Below the pieces are notes generated by a model, which saw nothing but the letters and a program-made list of their open reading frames with translations, was not told the origin of the DNA and made no database searches. Made by a program: the position numbers and the translations under genes. DNA of 64,000 bases from Frankia torreyi (GTDB lineage Bacteria > Actinomycetota > Actinomycetes > Frankiales > Frankiaceae), in NCBI RefSeq assembly GCF_000948395.1, contig NZ_JYFN01000018.1:13876-77875 (forward strand), read 5' to 3'. Positions 44,778 through 59,029 of this stretch are shown in pieces. Every line of letters begins with the position of its first letter. Within the stretch, counting starts at the first letter, position 1.

Positions 44778-45023
44778 TCAGACTCGACCGCACCCCTGGC
44801 ACGGCCGGTGCTCGACGGCGTCGTCGAGCGGGCGCAGCGTCCCGCAGCCCTTGTAGGAGCAGCAGACGAAGTCCGCCGACATGACGGTGATGACCGGCGT
44901 GCCGTCGACCATGACCGTGGCGGGTGCCTCCGGGATCGGGATGATGCTCCGGCGGCGAAAGCTCAGCCGCCGGTGCGCCCCGCGCCGAGGGGGCGTCTCT
45001 GACGGGTCGTCCCGGGTCACCAC
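44778..45023 (-). CDS. Small protein with a possible zinc ribbon
   Basis: 81 residues from GTG 45023. The N-terminus is basic (PPRRGAHRRLSFRRRSIIP), the middle reads PATVMVDGTPVITVMSADF, and the C-terminus carries VCCSYKGCGTLRPLDDAVEHRPCQGCGRV. Cys pairs CSYKGC and CQGC are spaced as in small zinc ribbons. Codon bias supports a gene. I do not recognise the family; a DNA- or RNA-binding role is plausible only by the basic and Cys-rich character. Confidence 0.6.
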   Translation of the reverse strand: MVTRDDPSETPPRRGAHRRLSFRRRSIIPIPEAPATVMVDGTPVITVMSADFVCCSYKGCGTLRPLDDAVEHRPCQGCGRV

Positions 45024-45202
45024 GGTTTGTTCACCGCACCGTCCACGCTTGTCGTACCCACGGCGATGAGTTCAGCACAACGGACCGTGGGACGCGCGGC
45101 CCGGGGCGGATGATCCCTGTTCGTCGGAAATGGCCTCGGCATCCCCCTTGCGGCCGCCTTGAGTTGCTCGCGCCCGCGGCCGGGCGGCCGTAGGTTCGTG
45201 GG

Positions 45203-46177
45203 GTGCTCGCAGCCGCCGCGATCTCCCTGCATCCCGATGCCCCTCTCGATGGTCTGTCCATCGGCGAGCAGCCTGAGCCCGCGCCGCCGGAGGAGTGGGC
45301 CACCGTCACGGTGCGGGCCGCCTCGCTGAACCATCACGACCTCTTCAGTCTGCGTGGAGTGGGTCTGCCGGCCGACCGTCTCCCGATGATCCTCGGCTGT
45401 GACGCCGCCGGGGTGACCGCCGAGGGGGAGGAGGTCGTCGTGCATGCGGTGATCGGTGATCCGGCTGCGGGGGCCGGCGACGAGACGCTGGACCCGCGGC
45501 GAACCCTACTGTCCGAGCTGCATCCGGGCACCCTCGCCGAGCGGGTCGCGGTGCCCCGGCGCAACCTCGTGCCGAAGCCCGCCGGGCTGACGTGGGAGGA
45601 AGCGGCGTGCCTGCCGACGGCCTGGCTCACCGCCTACCGGATGGTGGTGTCCCGGGCCGGCCTGCCCGCGGGCGGCGGCGGGACGCTGCTCGTCCAGGGA
45701 GCCGGCGGCGGGGTGGCGACCGCCGCCCTGCTGATCGGCAAGGCCGCGGGGCACACCGTCTTCGTGACCTCCCGGGACACCGGCAAGCGGGCGCGGGCCA
45801 CTGCCCTCGGTGCCGACGGGGTGTTCGAGTCCGGCGCCCGGCTGCCGAAGCGGGTCGACGCCGTCATCGAGACCGTCGGTGCGGCCACCTGGAGCCATTC
45901 GGTCAGGTCCCTGCGGCCCGGCGGGCGCATCGTCGTCTCCGGCGCGACCAGCGGCCCGAATCCGCCGGCCGAGCTCACCCGGATCTTCTTCCTGCAGTTG
46001 TCCGTGGTGGGCTCCACGATGGGCAGCCGGGAGGAGCTCGTCGATCTGCTCGCCTTCCTGGAGCGCACCGGCATCCGCCCGCCGGTGCAGGAGGTACGCC
46101 CGCTGTCCGCGGCGCGCGCGGCGTTCGAGCAGCTCGCCGACGGGGATGTCTTCGGCAAGCTGGTGCTCACGCCCTGA
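45203..46177 (+). CDS. MDR-superfamily quinone oxidoreductase/zinc-type dehydrogenase
   Basis: 324 residues from GTG 45203. The medium-chain dehydrogenase fold is clear: VRAASLNHHDLFSLRGVGLPADRLPMILGCDAAGVT, LTWEEAACLPTAWLTAYRMV, nucleotide motif LLVQGAGGGVATAALLIGKAAGHTVFVTSRD and the C-terminal RAAFEQLADGDVFGKLVLTP. The Cys and His ligands of a structural zinc lobe are absent, which fits the NADPH:quinone reductase branch. The substrate is unknown. It is a single gene, convergent with the DUF6104 gene. Confidence 0.9.
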   Translation: MLAAAAISLHPDAPLDGLSIGEQPEPAPPEEWATVTVRAASLNHHDLFSLRGVGLPADRLPMILGCDAAGVTAEGEEVVVHAVIGDPAAGAGDETLDPRRTLLSELHPGTLAERVAVPRRNLVPKPAGLTWEEAACLPTAWLTAYRMVVSRAGLPAGGGGTLLVQGAGGGVATAALLIGKAAGHTVFVTSRDTGKRARATALGADGVFESGARLPKRVDAVIETVGAATWSHSVRSLRPGGRIVVSGATSGPNPPAELTRIFFLQLSVVGSTMGSREELVDLLAFLERTGIRPPVQEVRPLSAARAAFEQLADGDVFGKLVLTP

Positions 46178-46190
46178 GCGCCCGGCCGGC

Positions 46191-46370
46191 TCAGAGGTCG
46201 GCGTCGTCGTCGGGGCGGGCCAGCCAGGTGGCAAGGCGTTCGACGGCTTCTTCGAACTCCGGGTGGACGTCGACGAACGCCCGCAGCGAGTCGGCGAGTC
46301 CCTCGTAGGTCACCGTCTCCGCGCCGCGGCGGTCGGCGAGCTCCTCGATGCCTCGGTCGGTGAAGTACAT
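46191..46370 (-). CDS. DUF6104 family small protein
   Basis: 59 residues from ATG 46370, with GGGAG upstream. It begins MYFTDRGIEELADRRGAET, continues VTYEGLADSLRAFVDVHPEF and ends EEAVERLATWLARPDDDADL. The MYFTDRGIEEL start and VERLATWLAR end match a family of very small proteins common in Streptomyces and relatives, of unknown function, usually near kgd. It lies 127 bases downstream of the kgd stop, on the same strand. Confidence 0.82.
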   Translation of the reverse strand: MYFTDRGIEELADRRGAETVTYEGLADSLRAFVDVHPEFEEAVERLATWLARPDDDADL

Positions 46371-46497
46371 CCCCGCTCCCGTCGTTCCCGGCGGCGTCTC
46401 GGGTCCCGCCGTCCGGCCGGATCAGCGGACAGGACGGCCCCGGCAGAGCCGGGACCGTCCGTCATCCTCGTCGATCTGTCGGTGCGTGCCCGGTCGC

Positions 46498-49400
46498 TCA
46501 GTCCTCGAACGCGGCCTCGACGAGGGCCTGCTGCTCGCGCTCGTGCACCCGCGACGAACCCGACGCCGGGGCCGCCGCCGCCCGCCGGGAGATCCGGCGC
46601 AGGCGGATCCCGCCGGGCAGGAACTCGCCGAGGTTGAGCGCCATGTGCGGGTAGGCGCCCTGGTTCGCCGGCTCCTCCTGCACCCAGACGACGTCGGTGA
46701 GGTTCGGGTAGCGCTCGAGTGCCTTCGCCAGCTCCGGCCCGGGAGTCGGGTAGAGCTGCTCGACCCGCAGCAGCGCGAACCGCTCGGCGTCGTCGTGCCT
46801 GCCCCGGGCGGCGGCCAGGTCGTAGTAGACCTTGCCGGCCGAGAGCAGCACCCGGCGGACCGTCGACGGGTCGGTGACGAAGTCGTCGGGGATCACCGGC
46901 TGCCAGCCACCCTCGGTCAGTTCCGCCACCGTCGAGGTGGCGGCCTTGAGCCGGAGCATCGACTTGGGCGTGAAGACGACCAGCGGGCGCCGCACCGGCG
47001 AGAGGGTCTGCCGGCGCAGGAGGTGGAAGTAACTGGCGGGGGAGGACGGCGCCGAGACCGTCATGTTGTTGTCCGCGCACAGCGACAGGAACCGCTCGAT
47101 GCGGGCGGAGGAGTGGTCCGGCCCCTGGCCCTCGTAGCCGTGCGGGAGCAGCAGCGCCAGCGCCGAGCGCTGGCCCCACTTCGCCTCGCCCGCGCTGATG
47201 AACTCGTCGATGATCGACTGGGCGCCGTTGGCGAAGTCGCCGAACTGGGCCTCCCAGAGCACCAGCATGTCCGGCCGGGCGACCGCGTAGCCGTACTCGA
47301 ATCCCATCGCCGCGAACTCGCTGAGCAGCGAGTCGTAGACGTAGAAGGTGCCGACGCCCTCGTTGTTCTCGGTCCCGTCGACGCCGTACCGCAGCGTCCG
47401 CAGCGGGGTGTGGTCCTCGGCGCTGTGCCGGTCGACCAGCACGGCGTGCCGCTGGCCGAAGGTGCCACGGCGGCTGTCCTGCCCGGTCAGGCGGACCGAC
47501 CGGCCGTCGAGGATGAGCGTGCCGAACGCCAGGGTCTCGGCGAGCGCCCAGTCGATCGCGTCGGTCTCGACCATCTGGGTGCGCCGCTCGATCTGGGGGC
47601 GCAGCCGGGGGTGGACGGTGAAGCCGTCGGGCAGGTTGACCTGCGTCTCGACGACCTTCTTGACGGCCTCGGCGGAGACCGCGGTGCTGACCGCGGCGGC
47701 CGCGGCCGCCTCCTCCGGGGTGGTGACGATCCGCGGCTGCGGCGCGGTGCCCGACGGGGTGGTGTCCCGGGTCTGCGCGAACGCCTTCTCCAGCTCGGCG
47801 CGGTAGGACTTCATCGCCTGCTCGGCCTCGTCGCGGGTGATGTCCCCGCGGCCGATCAGCGCCTCGGTGTAGAGCTTGCGCACCGAGCGCTTGCTGGCGA
47901 TGGTGTCGTACATCAACGGCTGGGTGAACGACGGCTCGTCCATCTCGTTGTGGCCGCGCCGACGGTAGCAGAGCAGGTCGATGACGACGTCCTTGTTGAA
48001 CGCCTGGCGGTACTGGAAGGCCAGCGCCGCCACCCGCACGCACGCCTCGGGGTCGTCCCCGTTGACGTGGAAGATCGGGGCCTGCACCATCCGAGCGACG
48101 TCGGTGGCGTACACCGAGGACCGGCTCGACTCCGGCGAGGTGGTGAACCCGACCTGGTTGTTGATGACCAGGTGGATGGTGCCGCCGGTGCGGTAGCCGC
48201 GCAGCTGGGAGAGGTTCAGCGTCTCGGCGACGACCCCCTGCCCGGCGAACGCGGCGTCACCGTGGACGAGGATCGGCAGGACGGTGAAGCCGGCCGTGCC
48301 CTTGTCCAGGATGTCCTGCTTTGCCCGGACGACGCCCTCGGTGACCGGGTCGACGGCCTCCAGGTGCGACGGGTTCGCCACGACCGAGACGGGCACCTTG
48401 CGCCCCTCGCGGCCGGTGTACACGCCCTCCGCGCCCAGGTGGTACTTCACGTCGCCGGAGCCGTGCGCCGTCTGCGGGTCGAGGTGACCCTCGAACTCGG
48501 CGAAGATCTGCCGGTAGGACTTGCCGACGATGTTGGCGAGCACGTTCAGCCGGCCGCGGTGGGCCATGCCGATGACGACCTCGTCGATGCCGGCGTCGGC
48601 GGAGCGCTCCAGCACCTCGTCGAGCGTCGGGATCGTCGACTCGGCGCCCTCCAGCGAGAAGCGGCGCTGGCCGACGTACTTCGTCTGCAGGAAGGACTCG
48701 AACGCCTCCGCGGCGCCGAGGCGCTCCAGCACGTGCAACTGCTCGGCCGGGTCCGGACGCTCCGCGGACCGCTCGACCCGGGCCTGGATCCAGGCCCGCT
48801 CGTCGGGCTCCTGGATGTGCATGTACTCGATGCCGACCCGGCGGCAGTACGAGTCGCGCAGGACGCCGAGCACGTCGCGCAGCGACATCGTCCGCTGGCT
48901 CGCGAACCCGCCGACGGCGAACTCCCGGTCGAGGTCCCACAGCGTCAGCCCGTGGCTGATGATGTCCAGGTCGGGGTGGCTGCGGATGGCGAACTCGAGC
49001 GGGTTGGTGTCGGCCATCAGGTGACCGCGCACCCGGTAGGCGTGGATCAGCTCCAGCACCCGGGCGTTGTGGTCGAGGTCGCCCTCGTGCACCACGGGCA
49101 TGTCCGCGACCCAGCGGATGGGTTCGTACGGCACCCGCAGCGACTGGAAGATCTCGTCGTAGAAGCCGTCCTCGCCCAGCAGGAGCTGGTGCATCCGGCG
49201 CAGGTACTCGCCGGACTGGGCGCCCTGGATGATGCGGTGGTCGTACGTGCTGGTCAGCGTGATCGTCTTGGAGATCGCGAGCCGGGCCAGCGTGTTGGCC
49301 GCGGCGCCGGAGAACTCGGCCGGGTACTCCATCGCGCCGACGCCGATGATCGTGCCCTGGCCCTCCATCAGCCGGGGCACCGAGTGCACCGTGCCGATGC

Positions 49401-50334
49401 CGCCGGGGTTGGTCAGGCTGATGGTGACGCCGGTGAAGTCGTCGGTGGTCAGCTTGTTGGACCGAGCGCGGCGGACCAGGTCCTCGTAGGCGACCCAGAA
49501 CTGGCTGAAGTCCAGCGTGTCGGCCTTCTTCACCGCGGCGACGACGAGCTGGCGGCCCTTCGGGGTCACCAGGTCGATGGCCAGCCCGAGGTTGACGTGC
49601 TCCGGCTGGACGAGCGCCGGCTTGCCGCCGACCTCGGCGTAGGAGGCGTTCATGGCCGGGTTGCTGGCCAGCGCCTTGACCATCGCGTAGCCGATGATGT
49701 GCGTGAACGACACCTTGCCGCCGCTGGAGCGGGCCAGGTGCCGGTTGATGACGATGCGGTTGTCCGCGAGCAGCTTCGCCGGGAACGCCCGCACCGACGT
49801 GGCGGTCGGGACGTGCAGCGACGTCTCCATGTTGCTGACCACGCGGGCGGCCGCGCCGCGCAGCGGCGTGGTGGCCGAGCCCTCCGCGCCGGCGGGGGCG
49901 GGTGCCGGCTGCTTGGCGGCCGCGACGGGCTTGGCGGCTGCCGGCTTCGCAGGCGCGGAGGGTGCGGGCGTGGCGGGCTTCGCGGGCGCCGCCGCGACGG
50001 GCTTCGCGGGCGGGGCCGGAGTAGGCACGGACGCCGGAGCCGCGGGCGGGGTAGGCTTCGCCGCAGACGGCGCCGTGTGGGAGACCTCACCGTCGGGTGA
50101 GATCCCGCTTGGTGCCACCTCCGCGGCGGGTGCATCCGCGCCGGGGCCGGCCGGCGGCGCGGTCGGCCGGTAGTCGGAGAGGAACTCCTGCCACTCCGGC
50201 GACACGCTTTGTGGATCTTCGAGAAACTGCTGGTAGATCTCGAAGACCAGCCATTCATTGGGTCCGAAGTCAGGTCCTGACGCAGGAACCGTCGGTGCTG
50301 TCACGGGGCCATTCGCCTCTATCCACGGTCTCAC
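46498..50334 (-). CDS. kgd: Multifunctional 2-oxoglutarate metabolism enzyme KGD (E1 fused to E2 catalytic domain)
   Basis: 1,278 residues from GTG 50334, chosen for GGAGG seven bases upstream. The N-terminus ([30 protein letters not shown]) is followed by a 100-residue Ala/Pro/Lys linker, an E2 acyltransferase domain ([27 protein letters not shown] to [19 protein letters not shown]) and the thiamine-diphosphate E1 domain ([59 protein letters not shown]-like [39 protein letters not shown]). By family knowledge it acts in the TCA cycle as 2-oxoglutarate dehydrogenase, decarboxylase and carboligase. There is no lipoyl domain. Confidence 0.96.
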   Translation of the reverse strand: MRPWIEANGPVTAPTVPASGPDFGPNEWLVFEIYQQFLEDPQSVSPEWQEFLSDYRPTAPPAGPGADAPAAEVAPSGISPDGEVSHTAPSAAKPTPPAAPASVPTPAPPAKPVAAAPAKPATPAPSAPAKPAAAKPVAAAKQPAPAPAGAEGSATTPLRGAAARVVSNMETSLHVPTATSVRAFPAKLLADNRIVINRHLARSSGGKVSFTHIIGYAMVKALASNPAMNASYAEVGGKPALVQPEHVNLGLAIDLVTPKGRQLVVAAVKKADTLDFSQFWVAYEDLVRRARSNKLTTDDFTGVTISLTNPGGIGTVHSVPRLMEGQGTIIGVGAMEYPAEFSGAAANTLARLAISKTITLTSTYDHRIIQGAQSGEYLRRMHQLLLGEDGFYDEIFQSLRVPYEPIRWVADMPVVHEGDLDHNARVLELIHAYRVRGHLMADTNPLEFAIRSHPDLDIISHGLTLWDLDREFAVGGFASQRTMSLRDVLGVLRDSYCRRVGIEYMHIQEPDERAWIQARVERSAERPDPAEQLHVLERLGAAEAFESFLQTKYVGQRRFSLEGAESTIPTLDEVLERSADAGIDEVVIGMAHRGRLNVLANIVGKSYRQIFAEFEGHLDPQTAHGSGDVKYHLGAEGVYTGREGRKVPVSVVANPSHLEAVDPVTEGVVRAKQDILDKGTAGFTVLPILVHGDAAFAGQGVVAETLNLSQLRGYRTGGTIHLVINNQVGFTTSPESSRSSVYATDVARMVQAPIFHVNGDDPEACVRVAALAFQYRQAFNKDVVIDLLCYRRRGHNEMDEPSFTQPLMYDTIASKRSVRKLYTEALIGRGDITRDEAEQAMKSYRAELEKAFAQTRDTTPSGTAPQPRIVTTPEEAAAAAAVSTAVSAEAVKKVVETQVNLPDGFTVHPRLRPQIERRTQMVETDAIDWALAETLAFGTLILDGRSVRLTGQDSRRGTFGQRHAVLVDRHSAEDHTPLRTLRYGVDGTENNEGVGTFYVYDSLLSEFAAMGFEYGYAVARPDMLVLWEAQFGDFANGAQSIIDEFISAGEAKWGQRSALALLLPHGYEGQGPDHSSARIERFLSLCADNNMTVSAPSSPASYFHLLRRQTLSPVRRPLVVFTPKSMLRLKAATSTVAELTEGGWQPVIPDDFVTDPSTVRRVLLSAGKVYYDLAAARGRHDDAERFALLRVEQLYPTPGPELAKALERYPNLTDVVWVQEEPANQGAYPHMALNLGEFLPGGIRLRRISRRAAAAPASGSSRVHEREQQALVEAAFED

Positions 50335-50633
50335 TTCACGGCCTCCGAAAGGCCCTTCTGCCACCGTCTGCTCAGGCTACCCGCTCTGGACACCCAGGGC
50401 AGGGGCGGGCCTGCCCGGTCGGGTCATAGGCACGGTGCGTGCCGGTTCGATGCCGCCCTGCCGCCCACGTGGCCGGTATGTGCGTGGGCGGTCGGCAGCG
50501 GAGGGTGACTCGCCCGGCCTTGGTGGCCCCTACCCGATGCGGGCCGTTCGTCCGGTTTCCCGCGCGGGGAACACCCGGGGCGGTCCATCCGTTAAGCTAA
50601 GTGTCGCCGGCCCGCATCATGGCCCCCGGACCC

Positions 50634-50655
50634 AATAAAAGTCGCTTCGAGCGAC
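50634..50655 (-). terminator. Intrinsic-type terminator on the minus strand after thiL
   Basis: On the minus strand GTCGCT-CGA-AGCGAC is followed directly by TTTTATT, a rare T run for this GC-rich window. It lies about 190 bases past the thiL stop and inside the larger CGCCGGCCCGC/GCGGGCCGGCG stem. Confidence 0.6.
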
Positions 50656-50711
50656 CTACGCCCGTGAGGCGACCTGGCGGGCCGGCGTCTACGTGGTTCG
50701 GATAATGCAGC

Positions 50712-50736
50712 TCGCCCCGGCGGATCGCCGGGGCGA
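50712..50736. other. Strong 11-bp hairpin TCGCCCCGGCG/CGCCGGGGCGA
   Basis: A perfect stem with the 3-base loop GAT, 113 bases past the thiL stop. It could be part of the thiL transcript end or of a folded leader; neither strand shows a T run after it. Confidence 0.6.
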
Positions 50737-50848
50737 TATCTGCTGTTCGGACCTGCTCACCTGCACCGAGGTGGCCTCCTGCCCGCCCGGCGAGACCGTC
50801 CGCCAAGATGCGGTGGCCGGCCGGGCGGTTACGCCGCCGAGCCCTCGG

Positions 50849-51817
50849 TCACCTGAAGTGATTCCATCCTCCTCGGCCGGCGGTCGGCTGCCCGGCCAGG
50901 GTCACGCCCGTTCCGGGCAGCACCAGCCCGATCCGTTCACAGCCCCCGGGGATGGCCGCGGACGGAGGCAGGCAGGCGACGAGCGCGTGGTCCTCGCCGC
51001 CGGTGAGCACCCAGTCCAGCGGGTCCGCCCCCAGCTCGGCGGCGGCCGAGCGCAGCGGAGCACCGCCGGCCAGGGCGGTCAGGCCGGCCAGGTCGAGATC
51101 GATTCGCATCCCCGAGGCGGCGGCGATGTGGCCGAGGTCCTGGACCAGGCCGTCCGAGACGTCGCACATCGCGTGCGCGCCCGCCGCGGCGAGCGCCGGG
51201 CCGAGCGGGTAGGGCGGCCGGGGCCGCCGGTGCGCCGTGACCAGCCCCGCCCAGCCGGCGTCCGCGCCCTGGCCCAGGCCCGCGGTGAGCAGGGCCAGGC
51301 CCGCCTCGGCCCGCCCGAGGGAGCCGGCGAGCACGACCACGTCGCCCGGTCGGGCCCCCGAGCGCAGCACCGGCGCCCGGCCCTCGAGATCACCGAGAGC
51401 GGTCACCCCCAGCATGATGGAGTCGGCGGAGCTGATGTCGCCGCCGGCGACGGTGGCCCCGGCCCGGGCGCACTCGGCGGCGAGCCCGTCGGCCAGCGCC
51501 AGGGCCCAGTCGACGGTGAGATCACCGGGCGCGGCGAAGCCGACGAACAGCCCGGTCGGTCGGGCGCCCATCGCCGCCACGTCCGCGAGGTTCTGCGCCG
51601 CGGCCTTGTGCCCGACGTCCAGGCCCGACGACCAGTCCCGCCGGAAGTGGCGGCCCTCCAGCAGCAGGTCGGTGGTGACGACCACCCGGGCGTCCGGCGC
51701 GGCCAGCACCGCGGCGTCGTCGCCCGGGCCGACGAGGACGTCCCGGCCGCGGGCGAAACGGGCGGTGATCGCGCGGATCAGCTCGAACTCGCCGAGATCC
51801 CGCAGCGTCGCGGTCAC
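50849..51817 (-). CDS. thiL: Thiamine-monophosphate kinase ThiL
   Basis: 322 residues from GTG 51817. AIR-synthase-like motifs are intact: LVGPGDDAAVLAAPDARVVVTTDLLLEGRHFRRDWS, HKAAAQNLADVAAMGARP, GGDISSADSIMLGVTALG, GAHAMCDVSDGLVQDLGHIAAASGMRIDLDL and VLTGGEDHALVACLP. It phosphorylates thiamine phosphate to thiamine diphosphate, the cofactor of the neighbouring KGD enzyme. The two genes lie in the same direction, 514 bases apart. Confidence 0.95.
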   Translation of the reverse strand: MTATLRDLGEFELIRAITARFARGRDVLVGPGDDAAVLAAPDARVVVTTDLLLEGRHFRRDWSSGLDVGHKAAAQNLADVAAMGARPTGLFVGFAAPGDLTVDWALALADGLAAECARAGATVAGGDISSADSIMLGVTALGDLEGRAPVLRSGARPGDVVVLAGSLGRAEAGLALLTAGLGQGADAGWAGLVTAHRRPRPPYPLGPALAAAGAHAMCDVSDGLVQDLGHIAAASGMRIDLDLAGLTALAGGAPLRSAAAELGADPLDWVLTGGEDHALVACLPPSAAIPGGCERIGLVLPGTGVTLAGQPTAGRGGWNHFR

Positions 51818-52139
51818 GGCGCGCCGGCGCCGCGCAACGACCGGGCGCCGCGGAGGGTGGCACCGAAGCGCCGGTGCCGCCTGCCCGACCGCCTCCGCAC
51901 GCCCCTGGACCTCCCACTCACCGGCCCAGCACCCCCTCCCGACGGAATGACCGTGATCGCAACATCCACGTCACCTTTTCGTCATGTGCCACTGAAAATC
52001 TGACGCGCGTGCATGACCAGCCCTGTCCTTCTGCATGTCGCGTCCGGCCCACCGGGACTCCGGGGGCCGGTCGCCCGCGCGTCCAGGCTCGTCACGGCGG
52101 GAGCCCGCCCGGCCGGCATCGGGCCTGGTAGGCCCGCCT

Positions 52140-53663
52140 GTGGCGCTGCAGCCAGGCCGGGGCAAGATCGAGGGAAAGCACTATCTGCCCTCCACCCCCG
52201 AGACCGTCACATGGGGCGAGCTGCCCAACGCACTGACCAGGCCCGTGCTCAGCGTCGACTCCGGCGCCGCGGTCACCTTCGACACGGTCAGCCCGGAGGG
52301 GATCCTCGGCGACCAGGGCCGTGACCCCGACGCCTTCCTCGCCGACCTCGGCGTGCCGGCATCGGAGGTCCTCGCCGACGCCCGGGCCATCGCCGCCTCC
52401 GGCCTGCCGCACCGGTTCGGCGTGGACGCCCCGCACATCGTGACCGGGCCGGTGCTCATCCGTGGTGCCCAGCCCGGTGACGTGCTGCGCGTCGACGTCC
52501 TGTCGCTGCACCCGCGGGCCCGGTACGGGATCATCTCCTCCCGCCATGGCGCCGGCCTGCTCGCCGGGGAGTTTCCGGAGGGCAGCCCGCCCGAGCCGGA
52601 CGCCGACGCGCGGCACTGGCAGCGCTTTCGCACCGTCACCACCTTCTGCGCCGTCGAACGCCGCCGCGGTCGCCTCTTCGGCTCGCTGACGAGCACGAGC
52701 GGCGGACGAGCCCGCTTCCCGCTGGCTCCGTTCCTGGGCGTCATGGCGGTCGCGGTGGACAGTACCACCGAGGTCATTCCCTCCACCTCGGTCGGCCTGC
52801 ACGGCGGCGCTCTGGACTGCCGCGATCTCGGCACCGGCGCCCGGCTCTACCTGCCCGTCCAGGTCGCCGGCGCGCTGTTCGCCGTCGGCGACCCGCATTA
52901 CGCCGTCGGGGACGGGAAGATCGGCGCGACGGCCCTGGAGGGCCCGCTGCGCGCGACGCTGCGCCTGACGGCGCTGCGGGAGGCGGCCGCCCGCGCCGCC
53001 CTGGGCGCGCTGCGTGAGCCGTTCGTCGAGACCGACACCGTGTGGGTCACCGTGGGTCTCGACGCCGACCTGACCGAGGCGATCCGCCGCGCGACCCGTT
53101 CGGCGGTGCTGTTCCTGCAGAGCCGGGTCGGGCTCGAACGCGCGGAGGCACTGGCCTACCTGTCGGCGGCGGCGGACATCGGGGTGTGCCGGATCGGGCC
53201 CGGGGCCCAGACCGCGTTCTGCCGCATCCACCGGGCGGACTTCACGGAGCCGACGGCGGCGAAGCCCCGGTTGCACCGGCCGCCGTTCGCCCGCATCGTC
53301 GGCGCCGCCGGCGTGGAGGAGGCTGCCGGCGTGCAGGACGTTGCCGGCGAGGGGGACGTGGGCGGCGTGCAGGACGTTGCCGGCGAGGGGGACGTTGCCG
53401 GCGAGGGGGACGTGGGCGGCGAGGGGGACGTGGGCGGCGTGGCGGACGTGGGCGGCGAGGGGGACGTGGGCGGCGACGGCTCCGAGCGCGCCCCCGAGCC
53501 GGTCGGCGTGGCGGACGGGTCTGCGCAACCGGTAGGCGGCGAGCGGCCTGCCGGCGAGCCCGGCGGGGTCGAGCCGCAGCAGGCAGGTGCGCCCCGATCC
53601 CCCCGGGCCGGGACGACGCGCCCGGGGCCGGCCGACCGGCGGGGCCGACCGCCGGGCCGATGA
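52140..53663 (+). CDS. Acetamidase/formamidase family protein with repeat tail
   Basis: 507 residues from GTG 52140; an earlier GTG or ATG near 52035 would add 35 residues of weak coding character. The FmdA/AmdA fold is seen in LPSTPETVTWGELPNALTRP, HIVTGPVLIRGAQPGDVLRVDVLSL, GVMAVAVDSTTEVIPSTSVGLHGGALDCRDLG and GDPHYAVGDGKIGATALEGPLRATLRL. It hydrolyses formamide or short amides, giving ammonia. The last 110 residues are repeats of GDVGGEGDVAGE type. The stop falls one base before the convergent helicase stop. Confidence 0.87.
   Translation: MALQPGRGKIEGKHYLPSTPETVTWGELPNALTRPVLSVDSGAAVTFDTVSPEGILGDQGRDPDAFLADLGVPASEVLADARAIAASGLPHRFGVDAPHIVTGPVLIRGAQPGDVLRVDVLSLHPRARYGIISSRHGAGLLAGEFPEGSPPEPDADARHWQRFRTVTTFCAVERRRGRLFGSLTSTSGGRARFPLAPFLGVMAVAVDSTTEVIPSTSVGLHGGALDCRDLGTGARLYLPVQVAGALFAVGDPHYAVGDGKIGATALEGPLRATLRLTALREAAARAALGALREPFVETDTVWVTVGLDADLTEAIRRATRSAVLFLQSRVGLERAEALAYLSAAADIGVCRIGPGAQTAFCRIHRADFTEPTAAKPRLHRPPFARIVGAAGVEEAAGVQDVAGEGDVGGVQDVAGEGDVAGEGDVGGEGDVGGVADVGGEGDVGGDGSERAPEPVGVADGSAQPVGGERPAGEPGGVEPQQAGAPRSPRAGTTRPGPADRRGRPPGR
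53322..53480 (+). repeat. 12-/24-bp in-frame tandem repeats in formamidase tail
   Basis: Units such as gacgtgggcggcgaggggg and gacgttgccggcgaggggg repeat about a dozen times in multiples of 12 bases, encoding GEGDVGG, GVQDVAG and GEGDVAG. The tract is highly regular and clearly young. Confidence 0.9.
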
Positions 53664-53664
53664 G

Positions 53665-58704
<5,040 letters not shown>

Positions 58705-59029
58705 CGGATCACCCGCCGCGCTTGCCCCGCGCCGGCGGCGGGCAGGAGGCGCCGCCCATAGGGTGCCATCCGCCGTCCCTCCCGTTCCCGTACCCCTCCG
58801 CGCCGCCGCGATCAGGGCTCCGCCACGACGAATAATGACGGTTGTCCCCGGCGGGCGGCGGGCCGGGTGGCACGTCCACGCCGGCCACCCCGCGACCTGC
58901 CGGCGGCTGGCGGCCATGGATCGGCCGTGGCCTCGGCGTATGCCTGCCGTTGGCCGGTCGACGCTCGGGGCCGCACCTTCGGCGTGCCGCCGCCGGTCGC
59001 CGCGCGCGGATGCGACAACATACGCATCC
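58705..59029. promoter_or_regulatory. 325-base divergent promoter region of two giant helicase genes
   Basis: No gene is supported inside. It separates the leftward helicase-nuclease gene from the rightward EndoQ-UvrD gene, so both promoters must lie here unless starts are further upstream. The strip 58995-59030 (gcgacaacatacgcatcc) is less GC-rich and lies directly before the rightward GTG with no ribosome site, so a leaderless transcript is possible. Confidence 0.45.

Larger units (their letters stand above)
50335..50848. other. 514-base region between thiL and kgd, possible long kgd leader
   Basis: No gene is supported. It contains inverted pairs CGCCGGCCCGC near 50605 and GCGGGCCGGCG near 50676, which enclose a terminator-like hairpin at 50634-50655, and a further 11-bp hairpin at 50712-50736. 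The kgd promoter should lie at 50340-50600 on the minus strand. Confidence 0.55.

Noticed and set aside
46348-50100. 1,250-residue open frame on the plus strand opposite kgd
   Set aside because: Mirror frame of a clearly identified enzyme; its composition is Arg/Gly/Asp/Val-rich without any domain. Long antisense frames are expected at this GC content.
50600-50760. TPP riboswitch next to thiL
   Set aside because: No CUGAGA-type thi-box sequence is visible on either strand, and the fold lies at the 3' end of thiL.
53322-53480. CRISPR-like array in the formamidase gene
   Set aside because: Contiguous in-frame tandem repeats without unique spacers; no cas gene in the window.
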